A stretch of DNA of 64,000 bases from an uncultured Flavobacteriales bacterium (lineage in GTDB: Bacteria > Bacteroidota > Bacteroidia > Flavobacteriales > BACL11): assembly GCA_913063045.1 (NCBI GenBank), contig CAJXYM010000003.1:1-64000 (forward strand), read 5' to 3'. The notes under the pieces were generated by a model. That model searched no databases, was not told the origin of the DNA, and worked only from the letters and a program-made list of their open reading frames with translations. The position numbers and the translations under genes were made by a program. Of this stretch, positions 19,600 to 29,012 are shown piece by piece. Position 1 is the first letter of the stretch, and every line of letters starts with the position of its first letter.

Positions 19600-20496
19600 A
19601 TGAAAAATAATCTTATTATTTTTATTAAAGGAATGGCAATGGGCATTGCTAACGTTATTCCTGGAGTTTCTGGAGGAACAATAGCACTTATTACAGGAAT
19701 ATATGAGAAGCTAGTAAACTCATTAAAATCACTAGACAAAAAAGCATTTAGTTTACTACTAAAATTTAAGCTTAAAGAATTTGCAAATTATATTAATTTA
19801 CAATTTCTATTTTATGTATTCTCAGGAAGCTTAATTAGCCTTTTTAGTATTGCAAATCTTTTTAAATATCTATTCAAATACTACCCTCTTGAAATTTGGT
19901 CCTTTTTCTTTGGACTAATTATAGCTTCAATTATTTTTATAGGAAGAAGGATATCAGTATGGAATTATCAAAATATAATATCAATAATTTTAGGAATAGC
20001 AATAGCATTTGGTCTTACATACATATCACCTAGCGGGGAGAACGACAATCTTTTATATGTTTTCTTATGTGGAATAATTGGAATATCAGGCATGATACTG
20101 CCAGGATTGTCAGGGTCATATATTTTAATTCTAATGGGGAATTATGAATTATTAATGGTTACAGCTGTTTCAGAATTAAACATACCTCTACTTACGGTTT
20201 TTATGTTAGGATCAATTGTAGGCTTAATTGTTTTTTCACATTTCTTACATTGGCTTTTAAAAGAACATTATAACCTAACACTTGCATCGTTAACAGGATT
20301 TATAATCGGATCATTACCTTTAATATGGCCGTGGAAAGAAGTTGGAGAAAAAATAATTTATAATGGAAAAGAAAAAATAATTTCTTATAATTACTTATTT
20401 CCAACTGAAATAAATTCGCATAATCTCATTTCAGTTCTTTTAATAATAATAGGTTTTACGATTGTTTATCTGATGGAGAAAAATCAAATTAAGTGA
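19600..20496 (+). CDS. DUF368 membrane protein (polyprenyl-phosphate transporter family)
   Basis: GMAMGIANVIPGVSGGTIALITGIYEKLV and repeat GISGMILPGLSGSYILILMGNYE. Confidence 0.9.
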   Translation: MKNNLIIFIKGMAMGIANVIPGVSGGTIALITGIYEKLVNSLKSLDKKAFSLLLKFKLKEFANYINLQFLFYVFSGSLISLFSIANLFKYLFKYYPLEIWSFFFGLIIASIIFIGRRISVWNYQNIISIILGIAIAFGLTYISPSGENDNLLYVFLCGIIGISGMILPGLSGSYILILMGNYELLMVTAVSELNIPLLTVFMLGSIVGLIVFSHFLHWLLKEHYNLTLASLTGFIIGSLPLIWPWKEVGEKIIYNGKEKIISYNYLFPTEINSHNLISVLLIIIGFTIVYLMEKNQIK

Positions 20497-21209
20497 GAAA
20501 TTTTGGTCTTATTGGAGAAAAATTAAATCATTCTTTTTCAAAAGAATATTTTACGAAAAAATTTAAAAATTTAAAACTTAATGATTATAGCTATAAAAAC
20601 TTTGAAATAAACAATTTAAGTAACATCAAACGAATCATTATAGAACATGAAATTTCAGGCTTAAATATTACAATTCCATTTAAAGAGCAGATAATACCTT
20701 ATTTAGATAAAATAACTAAAGAAGGAAATGAAATTAAAGCAATCAACACAATAAAAATTGAAAATGATAAATTGATTGGCTATAATACAGATATACTAGG
20801 ATTTGAAAAAAGTATTTCTCCAATATTAAAAAATAGAAAAAAAGCATTAATATTAGGCAATGGAGGAGCAAGTAAGGCGGTAAAATATATATTGAATAAA
20901 AAAAATATAGAATTTAAGACTGTAAGTAGAAAAGGAAAAATAAATTATGAAAATTTAAATGACGAAACTATAAAAGAAGCAAAAGTTATAATTAACACAA
21001 CACCATTAGGTACATTTCCAAATATAAAAGATTATCCAAATATCAATTATAATTTATTGACAGATCAACATCTCTTATATGATTTAGTTTATAACCCTAT
21101 AAAATCTGAATTTTTAAAAAGAGGAGAAATTAATGGTTCAGAAATAAAAAACGGATTAGAAATGTTAAAAATTCAAGCTGATGAGTCATGGCTAATCTGG
21201 AATAGTTAA
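20493..21209 (+). CDS. aroE: Shikimate dehydrogenase
   Basis: GTG start; FGLIGEKLNHSFSKEYF; GLNITIPFKE; GNGGASKAV; NTTPLGTFP. Overlaps DUF368 by 4 nt. Confidence 0.9.
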   Translation: MRNFGLIGEKLNHSFSKEYFTKKFKNLKLNDYSYKNFEINNLSNIKRIIIEHEISGLNITIPFKEQIIPYLDKITKEGNEIKAINTIKIENDKLIGYNTDILGFEKSISPILKNRKKALILGNGGASKAVKYILNKKNIEFKTVSRKGKINYENLNDETIKEAKVIINTTPLGTFPNIKDYPNINYNLLTDQHLLYDLVYNPIKSEFLKRGEINGSEIKNGLEMLKIQADESWLIWNS

Positions 21210-21254
21210 ATATTCATTAATATTGTAAAAATAAAAAGAACTTAAATTAAAATA

Positions 21255-22997
21255 GTGGAAGAAGAAATTGAAGATAATTTAGATGTTAAAAAAGATATAG
21301 TTGAAACTGAATTGTTAGTTAAACAAGAAATTGCAGTTGATGTTGATTCAAATATAGATGAGCTATTAAAAATTATAGAACAAATATCGAAAGAAGAAAA
21401 TGCATTAAAATTTTCAAAAAAATCTGAAGAAATAAAAGCATTATTTTACATAAAAATTAAAGAAAAATATCCAATAAATTCTGAAAAAGATGATAAAAAA
21501 AATGAAATCAGTGCAGAGGAAAAAGAATTTAAAAAACACTTTAATAATTATAAAAAAAACAAGAAAACAGAAAGAGGAAAGTTAGAAAATAAAGAAATAG
21601 AGAATCTAAACTCCAAAAAAAATATAATTTCTGAAATAAAAGATTTAACTAAAGAGGTAAATCTAAAAAAAGAAACATTTGATAAGTTTAAAGATTTACA
21701 AATAAGATGGAAAAAAATAGGTAATGTTAGTATTAGAGAAAAAAATAATATGTGGCAATTATATAATTATCATATTGAAAACTTTTATGATTGCATTAAA
21801 TTAAATAAAGACTTTAGAGATCTAGATTTCAAAAAAAATCTAGAAGTAAAAAATAATATTTATAAAACAGCCGAGAAATTATTAGAGTTAAAGTCTATTA
21901 AAAAAATGCATGAAGGGCTTCAAGAGCTACATGAAAAATGGAAAGAAACAGGCCCTGTATTTAGAGAAAATAGAGATGAAATATGGGTGCGATTTCAAAA
22001 TATCAGCAGAGATATTAATAAAAAAAGAAATGATTTTTTCTTAGAAATAAAAAATAAAGAAAAAATAAAAATTGATAAAAAAAATACAATATGTTTAGAA
22101 ATTGATACATTATTTGATGAGGTTAAAAATCATACAAATTGTCAAAATGCTATAATAAAGTTCACTTCACTTAAAGAAAAATGGTATAAATTAGGAAAAG
22201 TAATTGGTTCTGAAAATAAAAAATGCTTTGAAAAACTTAGAGAATCATCCAATCATTTTAATAAATCAAAAAATGATTTTTATAAAAATAAAAAAACAGA
22301 AAGCAAAAAGATAATACAGAAAAAATTAGACATCTGCCAACAAACACAAGTATTAAGTAAGAGTACAAATTGGAAAGAAAGTACGATAAAAATAATTAGA
22401 CTACAAAAATCCTGGGAAGAAAGTGGTTTCAGCAATAGTGATACAGCAAACAAAACTTGGAAAGAGTTTAAAAAACATTGTGATTATTTCTTTAAAGCTA
22501 AAAAGTTGTTTTATAAAAAAATTGAGCAAGATAAAGAAGGAAATTACAAACAAAAATTAGAAATAGTAACTAACCTTCAAGATTTATTAAAAGTTAAAAA
22601 TGATAAAGAAACTCTTAATAATATTGAAATTAAGTGGAGAAAAATTGGAGCAATAGCAAATGAAAAAAACTATATTAATAAGGATTTTAATATTATTATA
22701 AATAAACTCTTCAATAAATTAGAATTAGAGCCAAATGAACTAAAGATCATACAATATAAAAGGAAGATTAATGACATTATTAAAAACCCAAAAGCTTTAC
22801 AATTAGAAAAAGAAAAAATAAGAATAGAAATAGATGATAAAAAGAAAACTATTATGCAATATGAAAATAATAAATCATTTATAGTTATTACTAAAAAAGA
22901 AAACCCATTACTAAAACAAATTGAATTAAGTATTTATCAAATTGAACAGGAAGTAGAATTACTTATTAATAATCTAAAAATTATTAATAGTATTTAG
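21255..22997 (+). CDS. DUF349 domain protein
   Basis: Repeated xLxxxWKxIGxV / WxxYxxxxxxFY motifs; Lys-rich. Confidence 0.8.
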   Translation: MEEEIEDNLDVKKDIVETELLVKQEIAVDVDSNIDELLKIIEQISKEENALKFSKKSEEIKALFYIKIKEKYPINSEKDDKKNEISAEEKEFKKHFNNYKKNKKTERGKLENKEIENLNSKKNIISEIKDLTKEVNLKKETFDKFKDLQIRWKKIGNVSIREKNNMWQLYNYHIENFYDCIKLNKDFRDLDFKKNLEVKNNIYKTAEKLLELKSIKKMHEGLQELHEKWKETGPVFRENRDEIWVRFQNISRDINKKRNDFFLEIKNKEKIKIDKKNTICLEIDTLFDEVKNHTNCQNAIIKFTSLKEKWYKLGKVIGSENKKCFEKLRESSNHFNKSKNDFYKNKKTESKKIIQKKLDICQQTQVLSKSTNWKESTIKIIRLQKSWEESGFSNSDTANKTWKEFKKHCDYFFKAKKLFYKKIEQDKEGNYKQKLEIVTNLQDLLKVKNDKETLNNIEIKWRKIGAIANEKNYINKDFNIIINKLFNKLELEPNELKIIQYKRKINDIIKNPKALQLEKEKIRIEIDDKKKTIMQYENNKSFIVITKKENPLLKQIELSIYQIEQEVELLINNLKIINSI

Positions 22998-23000
22998 ATT

Positions 23001-24989
23001 ATGGATTTTCAATTAATCTCTGATTTTAAACCAACTGGAGATCAACCAAAAGCAATAGATAGTTTATATAAGGGTCTAGTTGATAATGAAAAATTTCAAA
23101 CTTTACTAGGGGTTACTGGCTCAGGAAAAACCTTTACAATAGCAAATGTTATTAAAAAGATTAACAGACCAACTCTTGTACTTTGTCATAATAAAACTCT
23201 AGCTGCTCAACTATTTAGTGAGTTTAAGCAGTTTTTCCCTCAGAACCTTGTAGAATATTTTGTTTCATATTATGATTATTATCAACCCGAAGCATATATC
23301 CCAAGCTCAGGAACATATATTGAAAAGGATTTATCAATAAATGAGGAAATTGAAAAATATAGACTAAGTACTACATCAGCTTTACTTTCAGGAAGAAAAG
23401 ATGTTATAGTGGTAGCTTCAGTTTCATGTATATATGGAATAGGTAATCCAGATGATTTTCATGAAGGAATTATTGAATTAGCAGTTGGAAGTACAATTAA
23501 TAGAAATGAATTTCTTCTTCAATTAGTTCAAGCACTATACTCAAGAACAACTTCTGAATTTAAAAGAGGAAATTTTAGGGTCAATGGTGATACAGTTGAT
23601 ATATTTCCTGGCTATAATGATATTATATACAGAGTGCATTTTTTTGGTAATGAAATAGAAGAGATAGAAAGCTTAAATCATGAAAATGGTAATATTGTAG
23701 ATAGTTTATCAGAAATAAGATTATTTCCAGCAAGTATATTTATTGCATCTAAAGAAAAAATTAATGAATCTATTGAAGAAATACAAGATGATTTAGTAAA
23801 TCAAATTGAGTTTTTTAAAAATAATGAATTAAACCTTGAGGCTAAAAGAATTGAGGAAAGAACAAATTTTGATATTGAGATGATAAAGGAATTAGGATAT
23901 TGTTCAGGAATTGAAAATTATTCAAGATATTTTGATAGAAGAAAAGAAGGTACAAGACCATTTTGTTTACTTGACTATTTCCCGGAAAAATTCTTAACAG
24001 TAATTGATGAAAGTCACGTAACACTTCCACAGGTAAGAGCAATGTTTGGAGGAGATAGATCCAGAAAAATTAATTTAGTGGAGTATGGATTCAGATTACC
24101 TGCAGCAATGGATAATCGACCTTTAAAGTTTGAAGAATTTGAAGCAATAAATTATCAAACAATTTATGTAAGTGCAACTCCAGCTGATTATGAATTAGAA
24201 CAGTCAGAAGGAATCATTGTAGAACAAATAATAAGACCAACAGGATTATTAGAGCCAACTATACTAATTAGGCCAATAAAAAATCAAATTGATAATCTAC
24301 TAGAAGAAATTAGAATTAGAATAATTAAAGATGAAAGAATACTTGTTACAACGCTAACAAAAAAGATGGCAGAAGAGTTTAGTAAATATTTAGGAAGATT
24401 TAATATTAACTGTAGCTATATCCATTCTGATGTAGACACTATAGAGAGAGTTCAAATACTACAAGCACTTAAATTAGGGGAAATAGATGTACTTATTGGT
24501 GTTAACCTATTGAGAGAGGGTCTGGATTTACCTCAAGTTAGCCTTGTAGCTATAATGGATGCGGATAAAGAAGGTTTTCTGAGATCTGAAAGAGCGCTAA
24601 TTCAAACATCTGGAAGAGCAGCAAGAAATTTAAATGGTCTGGTAATAATGTATGCTGATAGAATAACAAAGTCAATGCAAAAGACCATTAATGCAACAAA
24701 TAGAAAGAGATCAATACAAGAAGCTTATAATAAGAAGTTTAATATAACTCCAAAGCAAATTGTAAGTAAAAAAAATAATGCTTTAATGGAAGAATTAAAT
24801 CCTCATAAAATTAAAAAAATTGAAGTTGTCTCAAATGAAATAATTCCAGATGATCTAAATGAAAAAGAAATTAAAGATCTAATTAAAAAGACTAAAAATC
24901 AGATAAATAAAATGGTGAAAAAATTAAACTTTATTGAAGCAACAAAGATGCGAGATAAATTATTTAAACTAGAGGCGAAAATTAAGTAA
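23001..24989 (+). CDS. uvrB: Excinuclease ABC subunit B
   Basis: LLGVTGSGKTFTIANVI; YFVSYYDYYQPEAYIPSSGTYIEKD; VDESHVTLPQVRAMFGGDRSRK; C-terminal UVR motif. Confidence 0.97.
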   Translation: MDFQLISDFKPTGDQPKAIDSLYKGLVDNEKFQTLLGVTGSGKTFTIANVIKKINRPTLVLCHNKTLAAQLFSEFKQFFPQNLVEYFVSYYDYYQPEAYIPSSGTYIEKDLSINEEIEKYRLSTTSALLSGRKDVIVVASVSCIYGIGNPDDFHEGIIELAVGSTINRNEFLLQLVQALYSRTTSEFKRGNFRVNGDTVDIFPGYNDIIYRVHFFGNEIEEIESLNHENGNIVDSLSEIRLFPASIFIASKEKINESIEEIQDDLVNQIEFFKNNELNLEAKRIEERTNFDIEMIKELGYCSGIENYSRYFDRRKEGTRPFCLLDYFPEKFLTVIDESHVTLPQVRAMFGGDRSRKINLVEYGFRLPAAMDNRPLKFEEFEAINYQTIYVSATPADYELEQSEGIIVEQIIRPTGLLEPTILIRPIKNQIDNLLEEIRIRIIKDERILVTTLTKKMAEEFSKYLGRFNINCSYIHSDVDTIERVQILQALKLGEIDVLIGVNLLREGLDLPQVSLVAIMDADKEGFLRSERALIQTSGRAARNLNGLVIMYADRITKSMQKTINATNRKRSIQEAYNKKFNITPKQIVSKKNNALMEELNPHKIKKIEVVSNEIIPDDLNEKEIKDLIKKTKNQINKMVKKLNFIEATKMRDKLFKLEAKIK

Positions 24990-24995
24990 AAAAAA

Positions 24996-25015
24996 AGCAG
25001 TCTATAAAGACTGCT
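24996..25015. terminator. Bidirectional intrinsic terminator
   Basis: AGCAGTCT-ATAA-AGACTGCT flanked by A and T tracts, between convergent uvrB and csp. Confidence 0.85.
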
Positions 25016-25040
25016 TTTTTACTTATTGATACAATGCTAA

Positions 25041-25238
25041 TTAAGCGCCGACAATAGATTTGGCTACTGGTCCTTTTTCACCTTCAGCTGCTTCAAAAGT
25101 TACTGATGAACCCTCCTTAAGAGTTTTGTATCCATCAGATTGAATTTCTTGAAAATGTGCAAAGTAATCAGTTCCATCTGAACCTTCGATAAAACCATAA
25201 CCTTTGCTAGAGTTAAACCATTTTACTGTTCCTTCCAT
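25041..25238 (-). CDS. Cold-shock domain protein
   Basis: MEGTVKWFNSSKGYGFIEGSDGTDYFAHFQEI. Confidence 0.95.
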   Translation of the reverse strand: MEGTVKWFNSSKGYGFIEGSDGTDYFAHFQEIQSDGYKTLKEGSSVTFEAAEGEKGPVAKSIVGA

Positions 25239-25293
25239 AATTGTTTATTTAATTTAATTAATAATGCGTGGGAACAACCCCACAAAAACTTTG

Positions 25294-25301
25294 CAAATAT
25301 A
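25294..25301 (-). promoter_or_regulatory. -7 element TATATTTG for csp
   Basis: Reverse complement of caaatata; predicts a ~50-nt 5'UTR for csp. Confidence 0.55.
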
Positions 25302-25322
25302 ATTAAATTATTTAAATAAAGA

Positions 25323-26198
25323 CTAAAAAGTGGATTTTGATGCTAATAAGGTATTCTTTAGTAGCATAGCGATGGTCATAGGTCCTACACCACCAGGGAC
25401 AGGTGTTATATATCCGCACTTTTCTGAAACATCTTTGAAATTTACATCTCCTACTAACTTCCAACCTGATTTTGTAAAGTCAGATTTCACTCTAGTAATA
25501 CCTACATCTATTATGCAAGCTCCAGGCTTAATCATATCTTTAGTAATAAAATTAGCTTTACCTAAAGCAACTATTAAAATATCAGCTGAAAGACAAATTT
25601 CTTTTAAGTTAGTAGTTCTACTATGAGCAAGAGTAACTGTAGCGTTACCTGGGTTGTTTTTTCTTGACATCAAAATACTCATTGGAGTTCCTACAATATT
25701 ACTCCTTCCTAACACAACACAATGCTTGCCACTAGTATTGATATTATACCTAGAAAGAAGCTCTATAATACCTGCAGGAGTAGCTGAAACAAAAGTTGGT
25801 AAATTAAGAACCATATTCCCGATATTAAGTGGATGAAAGCCATCTACATCTTTATGAGGAAGAATTGATTTTGTAATTAGATCTTCATCAAAAGATTCAG
25901 GTAAAGGTAACTGGACAATTAATCCATCTATATTTTTGTTTATATTAATTTTATTAATCTCTTCTAAAAGTTGTTCTTGAGTGATATTATTATCTAATCT
26001 TATTAAAGTAGACTCAAAACCTACTTTTTCACAAGCTTTAACTTTTGCATTAACATAGGTTTGACTAGCACCGTTCTCTCCAACTAAAATTGCAGACAGA
26101 TGAGGGCGCTTTCCATTATTGCTTATAATTTTTTTTACCTCAAGAGAGATTTCTTCTTTTATAAGAGCTGATATTTTTTTTCCATCTAATATTTTCAT
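25323..26198 (-). CDS. folD: Bifunctional methylenetetrahydrofolate dehydrogenase/cyclohydrolase
   Basis: DGLIVQLPLP; DVDGFHPLNIG; VLGRSNIVGTPM; PGGVGPMTIAML. Confidence 0.95.
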   Translation of the reverse strand: MKILDGKKISALIKEEISLEVKKIISNNGKRPHLSAILVGENGASQTYVNAKVKACEKVGFESTLIRLDNNITQEQLLEEINKININKNIDGLIVQLPLPESFDEDLITKSILPHKDVDGFHPLNIGNMVLNLPTFVSATPAGIIELLSRYNINTSGKHCVVLGRSNIVGTPMSILMSRKNNPGNATVTLAHSRTTNLKEICLSADILIVALGKANFITKDMIKPGACIIDVGITRVKSDFTKSGWKLVGDVNFKDVSEKCGYITPVPGGVGPMTIAMLLKNTLLASKSTF

Positions 26199-26199
26199 A

Positions 26200-27540
26200 T
26201 TATAATTTTGGCATATTATTTCCCTGCATCATTTGCATCATTTTTGCCTTACCTCCTCCTTGCATCATCTTCATCATTTTACTCATTTGATTAAATTGTT
26301 TAATAAGCTGATTTATCTCTTGAACATTAGTTCCACTTCCCTGAGCAATTCTTTTTTTTCTACTTCCATTTAATAAAGTAGGATTACTTCTTTCTTCAGC
26401 AGTCATTGAATAAATTATTGATTCAATCCCTTTGAAAGAATCATTATCAATATCAGTATCTTTTATAGATTTACTAACTCCAGGAATCATAGAAGCTAAA
26501 TCTTTAATATTTCCCATCTTTTTAATTTGTTGTATTTGACTTAAAAAGTCATCAAAACCAAATGTATTCTTAGCTATCTTTTTTTGAATCTTTCTGGCGT
26601 CTTCTTCATTAAATTGTTGTTGGGCTCTTTCTACTAAAGAAATTACATCACCCATTCCAAGAATTCTACTTGCCATTCTATCAGGATAAAAAACATCTAA
26701 GCCATCCATTTTTTCAGAAGTACCAATAAACTTAATGGGCTTATCAACGACTGATCTAATTGTAAGAGCAGCTCCGCCTCTGGTATCTCCATCTAGTTTA
26801 GTTAAAACAACTCCGCTATAATCTAACGTATCATTAAACGATTTTGCCGTATTTACTGCATCTTGCCCTGTCATTGAATCAACAACAAATAGAGTTTCAT
26901 GTGGCTTAACTTGATCCTTAATAGTTCCAATTTCATTCATCATATGCTCATCAATCGCTAACCTACCCGCGGTATCAATGATAACAACATCTTTAGCATT
27001 TTTTCTGGCGTATGAAATGGAATTATTAGCAATATCAACCGGGTTTTTATTATCTATTTCTTTAAAAACATCAACCCCTACTTCTTCAGAAAGGACTGTA
27101 AGTTGATTAATTGCAGCTGGTCTGTAAACATCACATGCTACTAAAAGTGGTTTCTTATTATGCTTATTTTTAAGATGTAATGCTAACTTACCACAAAAAG
27201 TAGTTTTACCAGACCCTTGTAATCCAGCTACTAAAATAATAGTAGGCTTAGAAATAAGATTCAGATCCGATTTCTCACTACCCATTAAAGTAGCAAGTTC
27301 ATCCTTCATAATTTTAGTTAATAAATCTCCAGGTTTCAAAGAAGTAAGTACTTGTTGACCTAAAGCTTTAGTTTGAACATTGGAAGTAAACTCTTTAGCA
27401 GTTTTAAAATCAACATCAGCAGAAATTAGAGCTTTTCTAATTTCTTTCATTGTTTGAGCTACATTTATTTCAGAAATACTCCCCTGTCCCTTAAGTACCT
27501 TAAAAGCTTGATCTAATTTATTTGATAAATTTTCGAACAT
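26200..27540 (-). CDS. ffh: Signal recognition particle protein
   Basis: GLQGSGKTTFCGKLA; DTAGRLAIDEHMMNE; Met-rich C-terminus. Confidence 0.96.
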   Translation of the reverse strand: MFENLSNKLDQAFKVLKGQGSISEINVAQTMKEIRKALISADVDFKTAKEFTSNVQTKALGQQVLTSLKPGDLLTKIMKDELATLMGSEKSDLNLISKPTIILVAGLQGSGKTTFCGKLALHLKNKHNKKPLLVACDVYRPAAINQLTVLSEEVGVDVFKEIDNKNPVDIANNSISYARKNAKDVVIIDTAGRLAIDEHMMNEIGTIKDQVKPHETLFVVDSMTGQDAVNTAKSFNDTLDYSGVVLTKLDGDTRGGAALTIRSVVDKPIKFIGTSEKMDGLDVFYPDRMASRILGMGDVISLVERAQQQFNEEDARKIQKKIAKNTFGFDDFLSQIQQIKKMGNIKDLASMIPGVSKSIKDTDIDNDSFKGIESIIYSMTAEERSNPTLLNGSRKKRIAQGSGTNVQEINQLIKQFNQMSKMMKMMQGGGKAKMMQMMQGNNMPKL

Positions 27541-27552
27541 TGTTTAAAAAAT

Positions 27553-28536
27553 TTAATTATTAAAAATTGAATTAACAAACTCTTTACTGTTAAATAGTTG
27601 TAAATCATTGATTCCTTCACCAACTCCTATGTAACGAACAGGTATATTAAATTGATCCGATATACCAATTACTACTCCTCCCTTAGCTGTTCCGTCAAGC
27701 TTAGTAAGAGCTAAAGAATTAACTTTAGTAGCTGCTGTAAACTGTTTTGCTTGTTCAATAGCATTTTGCCCTGTTGATGCATCTAAAACAAGCATAACAT
27801 CATGAGGAGCATTTGGAATAATCTTATGCATAACATTTCTAATTTTAGTTAATTCATTCATTAAATTAATTTTATTATGCAACCTACCTGCTGTATCAAT
27901 AATAACTACATCAGCCTTTTTAGCTTTTGCAGATTGTAAAGTATCAAATGCAACTGAAGCTGGATCAGATCCCATATCCTGCTTAACAATATCAACACCA
28001 ACTCTTTCCGCCCAAATTGATATTTGATCAACTGCAGCAGCTCTAAATGTATCCGCTGCACCCAGGACAACTTTCAGACCAGCTAGCTTAAATTTATGAG
28101 CTAACTTCCCAATTGTAGTTGTTTTACCTACTCCGTTAACACCAACAACCATTATTACATAAGGATCATTAGTTTCTGGAACAATAAAGTCTTTACTATC
28201 CTCATTATTAAACAAATTAGATATTTCATCCTTTAAGATAGTATTTAAATCTTCTGCATTTATATAATTATCTTTTTTTACTCGGATTTCAAGATTATGA
28301 ATAATCTTTAAAGTTGTTTCAACACCTATATCAGAAGTTATTAAAACCTCCTCAATATCGTCTAAATCATTTTCATCAATCTTAGATTTACCAATAACTT
28401 TTTTTGAAAGTTTCTCAAAAAAACTTTTCTTAGTTTTTGCTAAGCTTGATTCAAGTTGATGTTTATTATCCTCAACAGCCTTAACTGATTTATTTTCTCC
28501 AGTAAAAATATTTTTTAACTTATCAAATAATGCCAT
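27553..28536 (-). CDS. ftsY: Signal recognition particle receptor
   Basis: GVNGVGKTTTIGKLAHKF; DTFRAAAVDQ; DTAGRLHNKINLMNEL; TKLDGTAKGGV. Confidence 0.95.
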   Translation of the reverse strand: MALFDKLKNIFTGENKSVKAVEDNKHQLESSLAKTKKSFFEKLSKKVIGKSKIDENDLDDIEEVLITSDIGVETTLKIIHNLEIRVKKDNYINAEDLNTILKDEISNLFNNEDSKDFIVPETNDPYVIMVVGVNGVGKTTTIGKLAHKFKLAGLKVVLGAADTFRAAAVDQISIWAERVGVDIVKQDMGSDPASVAFDTLQSAKAKKADVVIIDTAGRLHNKINLMNELTKIRNVMHKIIPNAPHDVMLVLDASTGQNAIEQAKQFTAATKVNSLALTKLDGTAKGGVVIGISDQFNIPVRYIGVGEGINDLQLFNSKEFVNSIFNN

Positions 28537-28560
28537 TTACTATAATATATTTAAAAAAAA

Positions 28561-28587
28561 AGCTTCTTTCAAAAATAGAAAGAAGCT
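28561..28587 (-). terminator. Intrinsic terminator downstream of DUF4295 gene
   Basis: AGCTTCTTTC-AAAAATA-GAAAGAAGCT with a U-tract on the minus-strand transcript. Confidence 0.8.
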
Positions 28588-28612
28588 GAATATTAAACTA
28601 AAAAATATTTAA

Positions 28613-28765
28613 TTACTTTTTAGATAAAAATTCATTTACTTTTTCTTTTGGAACTATCTCCGATTTAAAAGAATATGAACCATTTGTATTTTTAACCATT
28701 TTTACTGCCTTCGTGAAAGCTTTAGCTCCTTTTTTTTGTAATGATGCTACTGTTTTTTTTGCCAT
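28613..28765 (-). CDS. DUF4295 family small protein (50 aa; absent from supplied ORF track)
   Basis: MAKKTVASLQKKGAKAFTKAVKMVKNTNGSYSFKSEIVPKEKVNEFLSKK*, directly downstream of rpmG as is typical in Bacteroidota. Confidence 0.92.
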   Translation of the reverse strand: MAKKTVASLQKKGAKAFTKAVKMVKNTNGSYSFKSEIVPKEKVNEFLSKK

Positions 28766-28771
28766 TTCTTT

Positions 28772-28954
28772 TTATTTAATTTCTTTGTGTAAAGTCATTT
28801 TCTTTAGAATAGGATTAAACTTATTTAACTCTAGTCTATCTGGAGTATTCTTTTTATTTTTAGTTGAGATATAACGAGAAGTTCCAGGCTTACCGCTTGC
28901 CTTATGCTCTGTACACTCAAGAATAACCTGTATTCTATTTCCTTTTTTTGCCAT
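28772..28954 (-). CDS. rpmG: 50S ribosomal protein L33
   Basis: [48 protein letters not shown]. Confidence 0.96.
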   Translation of the reverse strand: MAKKGNRIQVILECTEHKASGKPGTSRYISTKNKKNTPDRLELNKFNPILKKMTLHKEIK

Positions 28955-29012
28955 TTTTTCAAAATTTATTGGACTGCAAATTTAATTAATTTTTACAAAT
29001 GTAATACAAGAG

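Noticed and set aside
21255-22997. Lys/Glu-rich DUF349 ORF as possible pseudogene or low-complexity artefact
   Set aside because: Repeated WKxxG-type DUF349 motifs persist along the full frame; consistent with an intact protein.
25330-25836. Plus-strand ORFs antisense to folD
   Set aside because: folD is clearly coding on the minus strand; no independent support.
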